64,000 bases of DNA from the NCBI RefSeq assembly GCF_038002165.1, contig NZ_JBBOBR010000002.1, positions 248,001-312,000 on the forward strand, written 5' to 3'. The DNA is from Cytobacillus sp. FSL H8-0458. GTDB taxonomy: Bacteria > Bacillota > Bacilli > Bacillales > Cytobacillaceae. Position numbers and translations under genes: made by a program. Positions 1-8,167 of the stretch are shown in pieces; position 1 is the first letter of the stretch; each line of letters begins with the position of its first letter. The notes beneath the pieces are model-generated. The model worked only from the letters and a program-made list of their open reading frames with translations, was not told the origin of the DNA and searched no databases.

Positions 1-54
1 TCTTATGAGCATAGTACCTGGCAAGGCATCCATTTCCCAGATGGCATAGAGTGA
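1..54 (+). CDS. 3' end of an unidentified gene (partial)
   Basis: Frame 1 is open from the left edge and ends at TGA 52-54. The last residues read WQGIHFPDGIE, which looks like real coding sequence but is too short to assign. A promoter-like sequence and a strong ribosome binding site for the next gene follow directly. The product is unknown. Confidence 0.35.
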   Translation, partial: SYEHSTWQGIHFPDGIE

Positions 55-66
55 AATTTATCCTAT

Positions 67-94
67 ATGTCAATCTAAACTTGTATTGTATAAT
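67..94 (+). promoter_or_regulatory. Probable sigma-A promoter for the histidine kinase gene
   Basis: ATGTCA at 67-72 and TATAAT at 89-94 are separated by 16 bp, and lie about 40 bp before the kinase start. The -10 box is perfect and the -35 box is weak. Confidence 0.45.
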
Positions 95-134
95 GATGGA
101 AAAGTGCCATTTCCCCAAAAAGGAGGGAACAAAA

Positions 135-1550
135 ATGATTATGACCGAGAATCCGGCAGATTTATTCGCGGACAAAGTCGAAGCGAGGAATCTGCAGCTG
201 GCCATTCAGCATTCCAGCGATGTGATTGCAAGAGTGACAAAAGAAGGCATTGCTATATATGTCTCCCCTTCCTGCTTGCCGATGCTGGGATATTCGCAGC
301 AGGACATTTACCGGAGCAGCCTTTATACATACTGCCACCCAAATGACCGGGATCTTCTAAGAGAGGCATTGGCCGAGCTCGAACAGCTTCCGCATAAACG
401 GGTGACCTTTCGCTTCAGGCATAATGAGGGGCATTATCTTTGGCTGGAAGCCAATTTTTCAGTCATTAATGACGATAAAGAAATGATGTGCATCATCCGG
501 GATATGACACAGAGAATTATCATGGAAGAGGAAATTCTTGAGACACAGGAAAAGTACCGTTTTCTGGTGGAGTACTCCAAGGATACGATCGGAATGGTGA
601 CTCAAAAGGGGATTTGGACCTATATCAATAATGAAGGGAAGAAGCTCTTCGGGTATACGAGCATCAAAGAGATGATCGGCACCTCCCTCCACGACTACAC
701 TCCTCCTTCAGAACATTCCACCCTCGATGATTTTCTGCAAACAAAGCTAAGCGTGAATTTTGAGCTTAATTTGATCCGGACTGACGGACAAATAAGAAAA
801 GCCGAAGTCCAGCTGATCCCAACCACTTTTAAGAACAGAAAGGTCTACCAAATCATTATCAAAGATGTAACCGGACAAAAGAAGACCGAGGAAAAACTGC
901 AGAATGCTGAAAAACTATCCGTTGTCGGTCAGCTTGCAGCAGGCATTGCCCATGAAATCCGCAACCCGCTTACAGCCATAAAAGGCTTTACACAGCTATT
1001 ATACGAAGAACATAAAGACAATTTCGCGGAGGTCATTCTAAATGAGCTGGAGCGGATTGAAGGCATCGTCAATGACCTGCTCGTTCTCGCCAAACCTCAG
1101 ATAACTGAAATGGAAAAAACCTGCCTGACAAACGTAGTAAAAAGTGTGATTACTCTTTTAAACAGCCAGGCAGTCATGGAAAATATCCTGATCGAATTAA
1201 CTCAGGCACCCGGCAAGTTCTTTGTGGAATGTGAAAAAGATAAAATTAAACAGGTGCTGATTAACATCATCAAGAACTCGATGGAAGCCATGCCCATGGG
1301 CGGCAAAATCAACGTCGATATCCGCCAGGAGGACCATTCTGTGATCATCACTGTCGAGGATGAAGGGATCGGCATACCGGAAGAACGCCTCGCCAAACTG
1401 GGAGAGCCGTTTTATAGCACAAAAGAAAAAGGCACAGGCCTTGGCATTATGATCTGCAAAAAAATCATTAAAAACCACGGCGGAAACCTATACATCCACA
1501 GCAGGGAAAATGAAGGCACAACGGTCCGGATTACACTGCCGCTTGCCTGA
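135..1550 (+). CDS. PAS-domain sporulation-type sensor histidine kinase
   Basis: A cytoplasmic two-component kinase of about 471 residues. Two PAS sensor folds (about 20-130 and 135-250) precede a HisKA dimerisation domain with the H-box AAGIAHEIRNPLT (His about 273). An HATPase_c domain follows, with N-box, EDEGIGIP and KGTGLGI motifs. No membrane segment is visible. The H-box is typical of the Bacillus phosphorelay kinases (KinA/KinC/KinE group) that feed phosphate to Spo0F; which paralogue this is cannot be decided. Upstream in-frame starts exist, but AAGGAGGG at about 120-127 fixes ATG 135. A hairpin terminator follows the stop. No response regulator is adjacent, as usual for phosphorelay kinases. 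Confidence 0.88.
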   Translation: MIMTENPADLFADKVEARNLQLAIQHSSDVIARVTKEGIAIYVSPSCLPMLGYSQQDIYRSSLYTYCHPNDRDLLREALAELEQLPHKRVTFRFRHNEGHYLWLEANFSVINDDKEMMCIIRDMTQRIIMEEEILETQEKYRFLVEYSKDTIGMVTQKGIWTYINNEGKKLFGYTSIKEMIGTSLHDYTPPSEHSTLDDFLQTKLSVNFELNLIRTDGQIRKAEVQLIPTTFKNRKVYQIIIKDVTGQKKTEEKLQNAEKLSVVGQLAAGIAHEIRNPLTAIKGFTQLLYEEHKDNFAEVILNELERIEGIVNDLLVLAKPQITEMEKTCLTNVVKSVITLLNSQAVMENILIELTQAPGKFFVECEKDKIKQVLINIIKNSMEAMPMGGKINVDIRQEDHSVIITVEDEGIGIPEERLAKLGEPFYSTKEKGTGLGIMICKKIIKNHGGNLYIHSRENEGTTVRITLPLA

Positions 1551-1554
1551 ATAA

Positions 1555-1590
1555 AAGAAGCCAGATGACTGAGCTGGCTTCTTACTTTTT
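1555..1590. terminator. Intrinsic terminator between convergent genes
   Basis: AAGAAGCCAG (1555-1564) pairs with CTGGCTTCTT (1574-1583). A T-rich run follows on the plus strand and TTTTATT on the minus strand, so it can serve both the kinase and the convergent NRDE gene, whose stop codon it overlaps. Confidence 0.8.
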
Positions 1591-2337
1591 AAGGATGAAC
1601 TCCTGTTCCTGCCTATCCTCCCCAATATGAACCCTTTCCTTGTAAAAAATCTCATCCTTTGACATCAGCAGCACAGTTGAACTCCTGGTTCCGTAGGCAT
1701 CGCCTTTAATAAATAATGGAGACAGAATCCGTTCCCATTCAAGAGAAACTCCTGTTTTCGGAAGCCTATCATCCGGGGCGGGGTCTGCATTAAGGAGAAG
1801 TGTGAACAGGTCTTCTGTTAAGTTCCCGGCTGGATTATCTATTATTTTAGATAAGCCCTCCTTCCCCTTTTTCACCTTCGGCCACTCGGTATTCAGCACA
1901 TGATTGCTGACCCCGTATACCCCCGGCTGAAGCTGCTCTATTCGATCCTCCACGTTCGAATAATAAAAGAGTTCCTCCAAGTTTCCCGCCAGCAGATTGT
2001 AGCCGGGATAGCTGCCGCGATGTTCAGATGCCCTGTTCATAAAGTCAGCAGGCGAAGCACCGCCCTTCAAAAAATCTGCCGCCAGATCCCCTCTTGACCT
2101 CTTGCCTTCTGTCACTTCATTCGGATCGCGGTAATTTGTCAGAGCTGCAAATCGTCCATTCTTAGTAACACCCATCCATGTCCCCATCTTCCTTAAATCC
2201 CGGCCAGCAAGAATGTGGGGGTGGTCCTTCCAAAAATGCGCCGAGGCAGTCGGACGTTCGTAAAATTCGTCGCGATTGGCTGCCACTATCAGCTTGTATT
2301 TCGGGTGGACTTTGTATGCGAAGAGGATTAGACACAT
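1582..2337 (-). CDS. NRDE (TANGO2-like) family protein
   Basis: About 251 residues. Starting at ATG 2337 gives the N-terminus MCLILFAYKVHPKYKLI. Cys2 follows the initiator Met, as in Ntn-hydrolase-like members of this family, and the signature NRDE appears about 20 residues in (AANRDEFYERP). The longer reading frame upstream of this Met has no family similarity. Bacterial NRDE proteins have no firmly established reaction; the eukaryotic relative TANGO2 has been linked to haem and lipid handling. The gene is single, with a kinase convergent on its 3' side and an AI-2E-family gene upstream on the same strand. Its ribosome binding site is weak. Confidence 0.8.
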   Translation of the reverse strand: MCLILFAYKVHPKYKLIVAANRDEFYERPTASAHFWKDHPHILAGRDLRKMGTWMGVTKNGRFAALTNYRDPNEVTEGKRSRGDLAADFLKGGASPADFMNRASEHRGSYPGYNLLAGNLEELFYYSNVEDRIEQLQPGVYGVSNHVLNTEWPKVKKGKEGLSKIIDNPAGNLTEDLFTLLLNADPAPDDRLPKTGVSLEWERILSPLFIKGDAYGTRSSTVLLMSKDEIFYKERVHIGEDRQEQEFILKK

Positions 2338-2404
2338 TGGGATCACTGCTTTCGTTTTTACTATTATTTTAACTTTACATAACGAAAAATAATACCAATT
2401 AGAA

Positions 2405-2430
2405 AAAGCCCCTCTCTGCAAAGGAGCTTT
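2405..2430 (-). terminator. Terminator of the AI-2E family gene
   Basis: On the minus strand AAAGCTCCT pairs with AGGGGCTTT (nine pairs, one G-U) around an eight-base loop, followed by a T run. It lies just past the stop at 2438. Confidence 0.65.
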
Positions 2431-2437
2431 CCCATCT

Positions 2438-3541
2438 TTACGTAACCGTGTCCCCGAGCCGAGCTGCCTTCCTGGCCCTTAAAAATCTCACTGTATTCAA
2501 AACAATTGTTTTGGTCACAGCATAGGTAGGAATCGCCAGAATCATGCCAAGGATGCCTGCAAGATTGCCGGCAACCAGCAATAAGATGATGATGGTGGCC
2601 GGATGTGTGTTTAATGTCTTTCCGAGAATCAGCGGAGACAGCACATTCCCTTCAATCTGCTGGGCAATCACAATGACCACGACAACCAGAAAGGCTTTTG
2701 TAGGTGAGTCAAAAAGAGCGACAATAACAGCAGGTGCACCGCCAAGAAACGGGCCGACATAAGGAATAATATTGGTGATGGCCACAATCAGTGCCATAAC
2801 CAGCGCATAAGGCAGGTCGATGATTAAATAGCCGATAAATGAAAGTGTCCCCACGAATAATGCTACTGTAATCTGTCCCTGAATATATGAAGAAAGTGTC
2901 TCCCCTGTTTCCTTAAGCGTTTTAACCCCTTCTTCTCTGTATGAAGCAGGAAGAAACTTCGAAACTGCTGCAGGAAACTTATCTCCATCTTTAAACATGT
3001 AGAATAAGAGGAATGGCACGGTTACAATTGTAATCGCAATATTGGTGACCAGGCTGACAATGCCTGCTACTCCCTGTGTCAAACGGCTTGGGAGAGTATT
3101 GGCATAATCCATAATGCGGGCTTCAATTTCCTGTATTGATATGTAGTCCTGTGCTAAAAACCACTTAAACTCTTCAGTATTAGACATTGAATTAACAAAG
3201 TCTCTGGTCGTTTTCGCATATTCCGGCAGATCGTTGAATAATTCAGTAACCTGTCTGCTGATGAGCGGAGCAATGTTGCCAATGACGAGCATTACTAAAC
3301 CGATTACCGCTGCATAGATGATTAAAATCGCTGCCGTTCTTGGCACCTTATAGCGCTGCAGCAATCTGACCAGCGGGTTCAATAAGAAATACAGAAATCC
3401 CGATATGATGATTGGGAAAAATAGAGTAGATACAAAAATGCCGACTGGTTCAAACAGAAAAGAAATTTTTGTTGAAACATAGATAATGGTTAAGATAATC
3501 AGCAATTGCAAAGTCCAGTACTGCAATTTTTTCTTTGCCAC
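2438..3541 (-). CDS. AI-2E family transporter (PerM/YtvI-like)
   Basis: A 367-residue polytopic membrane protein of the AI-2E/PerM family. Hydrophobic segments lie at about 10-45, 65-95 and 150-180, then a cluster from about 215 to 345. The conserved C-terminal block contains ALIVAITNIIPYVGPFLGG and the segment QQIEGNVLSPLILGKTLNTHP, both typical of the family. Members have been proposed to export AI-2 or peptides or to act in Na+/H+ antiport; the substrate cannot be read from the sequence. B. subtilis has several paralogues (ydbI, ytvI, yrrI, yubA, yueF) and I do not assign one. AAAAAGGTGACATTGTG places the start at GTG 3541. Monocistronic by layout. Confidence 0.85.
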   Translation of the reverse strand: MAKKKLQYWTLQLLIILTIIYVSTKISFLFEPVGIFVSTLFFPIIISGFLYFLLNPLVRLLQRYKVPRTAAILIIYAAVIGLVMLVIGNIAPLISRQVTELFNDLPEYAKTTRDFVNSMSNTEEFKWFLAQDYISIQEIEARIMDYANTLPSRLTQGVAGIVSLVTNIAITIVTVPFLLFYMFKDGDKFPAAVSKFLPASYREEGVKTLKETGETLSSYIQGQITVALFVGTLSFIGYLIIDLPYALVMALIVAITNIIPYVGPFLGGAPAVIVALFDSPTKAFLVVVVIVIAQQIEGNVLSPLILGKTLNTHPATIIILLLVAGNLAGILGMILAIPTYAVTKTIVLNTVRFLRARKAARLGDTVT

Positions 3542-3702
3542 AATGTCACCTTTTTCTTTGAATGGATTAACTAAAGGATATCATATTCGCGTATTAACTC
3601 CTAAGAAGATGCTACTTCTATTACGATTAGCAATTGAAAAGGTTTCGGAAAAAATAAGAAATTTCAGCTGAACAATTAAGTCTCCGCACTTAGAAATATC
3701 AC

Positions 3703-3732
3703 TTGCAAAATTCTCGGATTTTGGTTTATAAC
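3703..3732 (+). promoter_or_regulatory. Probable sigma-A promoter for the 56-residue hypothetical
   Basis: TTGCAA at 3703-3708 and TATAAC at 3727-3732 are separated by 18 bp and lie about 55 bp before the ATG. Confidence 0.4.
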
Positions 3733-3786
3733 TGCCAGAAAAAAGGGTATAAAGAACTATATATTAAACCAGGAGTGAACAGACAT

Positions 3787-3957
3787 ATGAGCACATTAGA
3801 CATTTTTAAAAAAGAGCTCAATCTGCTGGCAGCTGAAATGCAGCGCTGTAATAATTCAAAAATAAAAAACCAAATTCTTAGTGATATTCTTCTCATCCAG
3901 AATGCAGTTATAGACATACTCAGAACTGCTGAGCGAGCTATTCATAAAAAAATTTAA
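3787..3957 (+). CDS. Small hypothetical protein (56 aa)
   Basis: Starts MSTLDIFKKELNLLAAEMQ at ATG 3787, behind CAGGAGTG with good spacing. An upstream in-frame start at 3703 has no such site. The sequence is mostly amphipathic helix (heptad-like Leu/Ile pattern), ending in a basic tail. I do not recognise a family. It converges with the Cys-rich gene at 4032-4583. The good ribosome binding site and upstream promoter argue that it is real. Confidence 0.6.
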   Translation: MSTLDIFKKELNLLAAEMQRCNNSKIKNQILSDILLIQNAVIDILRTAERAIHKKI

Positions 3958-3975
3958 CAGAGCCCGAAAATTAAA

Positions 3976-3994
3976 AGAGCCGCTCAGCAGCTCT
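3976..3994. terminator. Weak hairpin between convergent genes
   Basis: AGAGC (3976-3980) pairs with GCTCT (3990-3994) around a nine-base loop, then CTATTCTTTG. The stem is short, so this is a tentative terminator for the small hypothetical. Confidence 0.3.
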
Positions 3995-4031
3995 CTATTC
4001 TTTGCCATTAATTATATAGAACCAGAAACCT

Positions 4032-4583
4032 TTAACACCAGCAATCCTCACCTTCGCACACTACAAAATCATGATACCGGAACAATGTGACCGGATCCGC
4101 CTGCTCAAGCCCCGATACACCGGGATTATAGATACTTCCGCCTACGACGGATATTTCCAGAAGGCCGCATGCCGGTTTACAATCATGGCCGCACAATAGA
4201 AAATCTCCCTTTGCTAATACACGAAGCACCGCATTCCCCTCATTGCTTCCCAAGCTGCACACTTCTGGAATATCGCATTCAATTCTGGTGCATGTATGGG
4301 GCTTTAACTCAAATAACCCCAAATTAAATTCTTTTTCCGGCAGGTTTTTGATTACACAGATTCCATCCTTTTTTAGCGCAGGTGTGTAAGGCTGGACGCA
4401 TACTCCCAGTTTTACAGATGCCTTCAACTTTCTTCCTGTTGGGTTGCTGATGATTATAACAATCCTTTCATTCTCCCTTCCAACCTGATATTCACAATCG
4501 GTTTCCAAAGGAACAAGAAACGGTCCCGTTGTTATGACTGCCTTATCCGCTTGCTGGTGCCTTTCTTTGTAATTATTTAACAT
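4032..4583 (-). CDS. Cysteine-rich hypothetical protein beside glycosyltransferases
   Basis: 183 residues, no signal peptide and no obvious membrane segment. It contains 12 cysteines, dense in the second half (HTCTRIEC, LLCGHDCKPAC) and at the very end (CEGEDCWC). This is the type of composition seen in cross-linked spore coat or exosporium proteins, but I do not recognise a named family. The N-terminal half looks beta-rich. AAAGGAGTTTAATT places the start at ATG 4583. It is divergently transcribed from the glycosyltransferase pair at 4723-7014 with a shared 139-bp intergenic region. A spore-surface role is inference from composition and neighbours only. Confidence 0.7.
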   Translation of the reverse strand: MLNNYKERHQQADKAVITTGPFLVPLETDCEYQVGRENERIVIIISNPTGRKLKASVKLGVCVQPYTPALKKDGICVIKNLPEKEFNLGLFELKPHTCTRIECDIPEVCSLGSNEGNAVLRVLAKGDFLLCGHDCKPACGLLEISVVGGSIYNPGVSGLEQADPVTLFRYHDFVVCEGEDCWC

Positions 4584-4722
4584 AATTAAACTCCTTTACT
4601 ATTTTTTGAGTGAAAAGCGCTATTCTCCTTTTTATTATTAAATTCAATGTGATGGTAAATGGAGTAGGCGAATAGTATAAATTATCAATAAAAAGGCGAT
4701 TTTCTTCTAAGGAGGCTGAAGC

Positions 4723-5826
4723 ATGAGGATCGGAATTAATCTGCTCACTCTCACACAAGAACGTTTTGGAGGTGTAGAACAGTATATAAAGAATTTGATT
4801 GCCCATCTCGCTGACAGCGGGGAAAATCTTACATTATTCCTTTTTCTGAGTACAAATATAAAGAACATTTTTCCCTATCATGAAAAAATCCAAATCCGAA
4901 TGTTAAAAGACCCGGCTCAAATTCATGAATCCATCCGGCAATGCCAGCTGGACCTCTGGTTTTGTCCGATGCACAGTTCGTATATATCAGATGTTCGTGT
5001 ACCCTGCATTGTAACGATTCATGATGTTCTTCATACTGCCTATCCCCACTTTGTGCAGGGAGGGCTGGAAGAAAATAACCGATACTATCATCGATTTGCA
5101 CCTTCTTTTAGAAAAGTGATTACAGTCTCGGCCTTTTCCAGGAATGCCATTGCTAATCAGCTCTCTATCCCAAAAGAAAAGATTCATGCCATTCACCTCA
5201 GTGCACCAGCTATATTTGATAAAGCTCCTGCAGATGTGATAAGAAAAAAGGTGAAACAAAAATATCAGCTGCCTGATACATATGCCATCTATCCTTCCAG
5301 TTTTAATCCGCACAAAAACCATCAAAATCTCCTAAAAGCCATTCTTATACTTCGGGAAAAACATAATACTGCCTTGCCGCTTATCCTGACTGGTTATGCA
5401 AATAAGAGAAATAGAATTTATCAGTCTGTATTGCGGTTTATAGAAGAACACTCATTAGAAAATCAAGTCCGGGTATTAGGGTATGTAAAACCGGATGAAA
5501 TGCCATCTCTTTATTGGAATTCCAGCTTTTTAGTCTTCCCCTCCTTATATGAAGGTTTTGGCATCCCCCTGGTGGAAGCACTTAAGGCCCAGAGACCGAT
5601 CGCCTGTTCAAACAAGGGGAGCATACCGGAAGTCGCAGGTGATGCAGCCCTTTATTTTAACCCGGAAAGGCCTGAGGAAATGGCGTTGAGAATGAAAGAG
5701 ATGTTAAACCCTTTAACAAGAAAAAAGCTCTGGGAAGAAGGCAAACTTCGATCACAGCATTTTTCCTGGAAAAAGACTGCCGAAGAAACGCTGCACGTTT
5801 TTCGAAGTGTGATCAAGAAACGTTGA
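4723..5826 (+). CDS. Glycosyltransferase family 4
   Basis: 367 residues, GT-B fold. The N-terminal acceptor domain begins MRIGINLLTLTQERFGGVEQ. The C-terminal donor domain has the GT4 signature FPSLYEGFGIPLVEALK at about 262-278, with the two conserved Glu residues of the E-x7-E motif. AAGGAGG lies at the usual distance before ATG 4723. It is followed after 12 bp by a second glycosyltransferase, so the two are probably co-transcribed. The donor sugar is not readable. The mannose-1-phosphate guanylyltransferase in the same island suggests GDP-mannose for at least one of these enzymes. Confidence 0.88.
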   Translation: MRIGINLLTLTQERFGGVEQYIKNLIAHLADSGENLTLFLFLSTNIKNIFPYHEKIQIRMLKDPAQIHESIRQCQLDLWFCPMHSSYISDVRVPCIVTIHDVLHTAYPHFVQGGLEENNRYYHRFAPSFRKVITVSAFSRNAIANQLSIPKEKIHAIHLSAPAIFDKAPADVIRKKVKQKYQLPDTYAIYPSSFNPHKNHQNLLKAILILREKHNTALPLILTGYANKRNRIYQSVLRFIEEHSLENQVRVLGYVKPDEMPSLYWNSSFLVFPSLYEGFGIPLVEALKAQRPIACSNKGSIPEVAGDAALYFNPERPEEMALRMKEMLNPLTRKKLWEEGKLRSQHFSWKKTAEETLHVFRSVIKKR

Positions 5827-5838
5827 GAGGAGAAGAGA

Positions 5839-7014
5839 ATGACGAGAAAATTACTTGTCCTAAATATTTTCCCAACGGTTTTTCCGCCTGCAAGCGGAGG
5901 CACATTGAGGTATTTTCATATATATCACGAATTAAGCCATTATTATGATATTACTTTATTATCCCAATCGAACAATAAAAAAGGCAGCGTTATTGAATAC
6001 TCCCCAAGTTTTCGCGAGTACTTAGCAGAAAGGGATCCACTCTATCTGAAAATAAGGCAGCCGCTCCATGTTGCCGCACGTTCCTATGAACTTCCTTTAA
6101 TTATGAGTTTGGAGCTTGCCAATCATCCCGCTTTGTACAAAAGGTATTTTAAAAAGCTTTATCATACAAGCGATATCATCATTCATGAATCCCCCTATTT
6201 GCTGGATTATGACATATATTTTAACCAGGATAAGAAGCCAAGAATTTTTAATAGCCATAACCATGAATACGCATTGGCGAAGCAGATTTGGAAGGATGAA
6301 AAGGCAATCGAATACCTTCCCAGGCTTTATGAAGCAGAACAGAGATTATCTTCATATGCTGATTTGGTTTTTGCTACTTCCGGGGAGCAGAGAGAGGAAT
6401 TTATTCGTTCTTATGGACTGGATTCTCAAAAAGTAAAGCTTGCTCCTAACGGAATTAATACGAATGAATGGCTCCCACGCACAAAGAAGGCTGCCGGAAG
6501 GCCAAAAGCTTTGTTTATCGGTGCCCATTACCCACCCAATATTCAGGCAGTAAAGTTTATCATTGACCAGCTTGCCGACAAGTGCCCGAATATTGATTTT
6601 ATCATTGCAGGAGGATGCTGCAGTCCTTTTCGAAAGCACAGGAAGGGGAATGTGAAATTTCTGGGCTCTGTTCAGCACAAACAAAAATTATCATTATTCA
6701 CTGAAGCTGATATCGCCATTAACCCAGTTATAGCTGGTTCAGGAGTGAATATAAAAACACTTGAATTTCTATCTGCAGGAATTCCCCTATTTTCCACGTT
6801 ATGTGGTGTACGGGGATTAGAGCTCGTTGATCAAAAACATTATATTCACGCAGAGCATGAAGACTTTGCGGATATATTGAATAGGTTTGTTGGCAGGCAC
6901 GAACTATTGAACGTGGTGGCGGCAAACGGGCAGAATTTTATCAACAGCCGTTTTTCATGGAAAAGCATAGCGGGGAAAATCTACGATGCTATAGAAGAGA
7001 CACTTTCTACTTAA
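5839..7014 (+). CDS. Glycosyltransferase family 4 (second of pair)
   Basis: 391 residues. The N-terminus (FPPASGGTLRYFHI) has the Gly-rich acceptor loop of GT4 enzymes. The donor half carries KALFIGAHYPPN at about 226-237 and GSGVNIKTLEFLSAGIP at about 300-316. This second motif is the variant E-x7-E region also seen in enzymes of peptidoglycan, polysaccharide and spore-coat glycosylation. GAGAGGAGAAGAGA precedes ATG 5839. The last codons lie in a 14-bp inverted repeat shared with the convergent gene at 7007-8167, and the two coding regions overlap by 8 bp. Acceptor and donor are unknown. Confidence 0.85.
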   Translation: MTRKLLVLNIFPTVFPPASGGTLRYFHIYHELSHYYDITLLSQSNNKKGSVIEYSPSFREYLAERDPLYLKIRQPLHVAARSYELPLIMSLELANHPALYKRYFKKLYHTSDIIIHESPYLLDYDIYFNQDKKPRIFNSHNHEYALAKQIWKDEKAIEYLPRLYEAEQRLSSYADLVFATSGEQREEFIRSYGLDSQKVKLAPNGINTNEWLPRTKKAAGRPKALFIGAHYPPNIQAVKFIIDQLADKCPNIDFIIAGGCCSPFRKHRKGNVKFLGSVQHKQKLSLFTEADIAINPVIAGSGVNIKTLEFLSAGIPLFSTLCGVRGLELVDQKHYIHAEHEDFADILNRFVGRHELLNVVAANGQNFINSRFSWKSIAGKIYDAIEETLST

Positions 7015-7033
7015 GAAGAGTCTCTTCTATAGC
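6988..7033. terminator. Perfect 14-bp inverted repeat across two convergent gene ends
   Basis: GCTATAGAAGAGAC at 6988-7001 is the exact reverse complement of GTCTCTTCTATAGC at 7020-7033, with an 18-bp loop. It contains both stop codons. TCTTTTC follows on the plus strand. It probably acts as a bidirectional terminator built from coding sequence. Confidence 0.65.
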
Positions 7034-8167
7034 TCTTTTCATTGAGTTTCCAGCCTTATCCCATGTAAGGTTCAGCATATCCAGTCTCCCTTTATTCCCC
7101 TTCTGTTTACAAAGAAGCGGGTTCTCATAAGCTAATCTCATCTGTCTTTTTGTATCATCCAAATCAGCTTCAGCCCAAAGCTGGCCACCCTGCCCAAATA
7201 AACGGTGATATTGCCTTGATATGGCACTTCCGCTGTACATGCTTTTCCTTGGATCCTCAAGCTTGTAGTCAATTAGGAAGGAATTTTGTTCATTTAGAAA
7301 ATCCATTTGTCCGCCCCAGCCTGTAGCAATGACCGGTATTCCACTCGATAAAGCTTCCATATACGGCAAACCTACCCCTTCCCCTCTTGTAGGAAGAATA
7401 AAGGCATTGCTCACTGTATATAAGCCTTTAAGCTGTTCCTCCGGCAGAATGCCGGTTAATACAAGCAAAGGGGCCGTTCCGCCAGTAAACCCAAGCCTTC
7501 TCTTATAATTGGAAATAGAGTTTACTATTTTCCTGCGGCTGCTCCCATAGGTTTTAATAATCATCAGCACATTGTCCCTGGAAGTGAACTCACTCCAATA
7601 TGCTTTTAACAAGGTTTCGGGATTCTTCCTATGCTGAAAATCAAAGATCGAAACAAAAACAAACTTATCTCTTGCTTCTTTAAATGTGAGCTTTTTATTT
7701 TCAGGGTTAAATGTTTGTGTGTCTGCTCCATGGGGAACCAGAAACACAGGAGTTTTCACACCGCTTTTATTCAGGGCATCTACATTCTGAGAGCATGGGA
7801 CGCATATCCCATCACAGGCATTTATAACAGGCAGCCAGGAACCTGGAATCCCTGCTGTTTCCCACACTGTATTTAATAGAATCCGCTCATATATTTTTCT
7901 ATCATTTTCAATATCTTTAATATTCCCAGGCGGACAATGATAGATTAAAATTTTTTGTCTGTTTTCTTTGTATGGGTTGTTTATTAATTGCAATAGTCTC
8001 TCTTTCTTGTTTTGATCGTTAAACTCGTAGGGGAAATTCCATGTATATGGCTGGATCTTAAGATCAACACCAAAACGGGCCAAAGCAAGAACATATTCTC
8101 TGCTTGCAATTCCGTATCCGCTCGCATCAAGAACCGGGCCTTTCCAAATGACTTGATAATCAGTCAC
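7007..8167 (-). CDS. Glycosyltransferase family 4 (third)
   Basis: 386 residues, GT-B fold. Starts MTDYQVIWKGPVLDASGYG, a GT4 acceptor-loop type N-terminus. The donor domain contains FVSIFDFQHRKNPETLL (about 180-200) and PTRGEGVGLPYMEALSSGIP (about 268-287) with the E-x7-E glutamates. The start ATG overlaps the stop of the upstream GT2 gene by 4 bp (ATGA), so translation is coupled. It is the last gene of the manC-like/GT2/GT4 operon. The C-terminal AIEETLLK is encoded by the inverted repeat shared with the gene converging from the other side. Confidence 0.87.
   Translation of the reverse strand: MTDYQVIWKGPVLDASGYGIASREYVLALARFGVDLKIQPYTWNFPYEFNDQNKKERLLQLINNPYKENRQKILIYHCPPGNIKDIENDRKIYERILLNTVWETAGIPGSWLPVINACDGICVPCSQNVDALNKSGVKTPVFLVPHGADTQTFNPENKKLTFKEARDKFVFVSIFDFQHRKNPETLLKAYWSEFTSRDNVLMIIKTYGSSRRKIVNSISNYKRRLGFTGGTAPLLVLTGILPEEQLKGLYTVSNAFILPTRGEGVGLPYMEALSSGIPVIATGWGGQMDFLNEQNSFLIDYKLEDPRKSMYSGSAISRQYHRLFGQGGQLWAEADLDDTKRQMRLAYENPLLCKQKGNKGRLDMLNLTWDKAGNSMKRAIEETLLK

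Noticed and set aside
4584..4722. Sigma-K promoters in the divergent gap of the glycosylation island
   Set aside because: Only loose -10 matches (AATAGTATA, CATCACATT) without -35 partners at the right distance.
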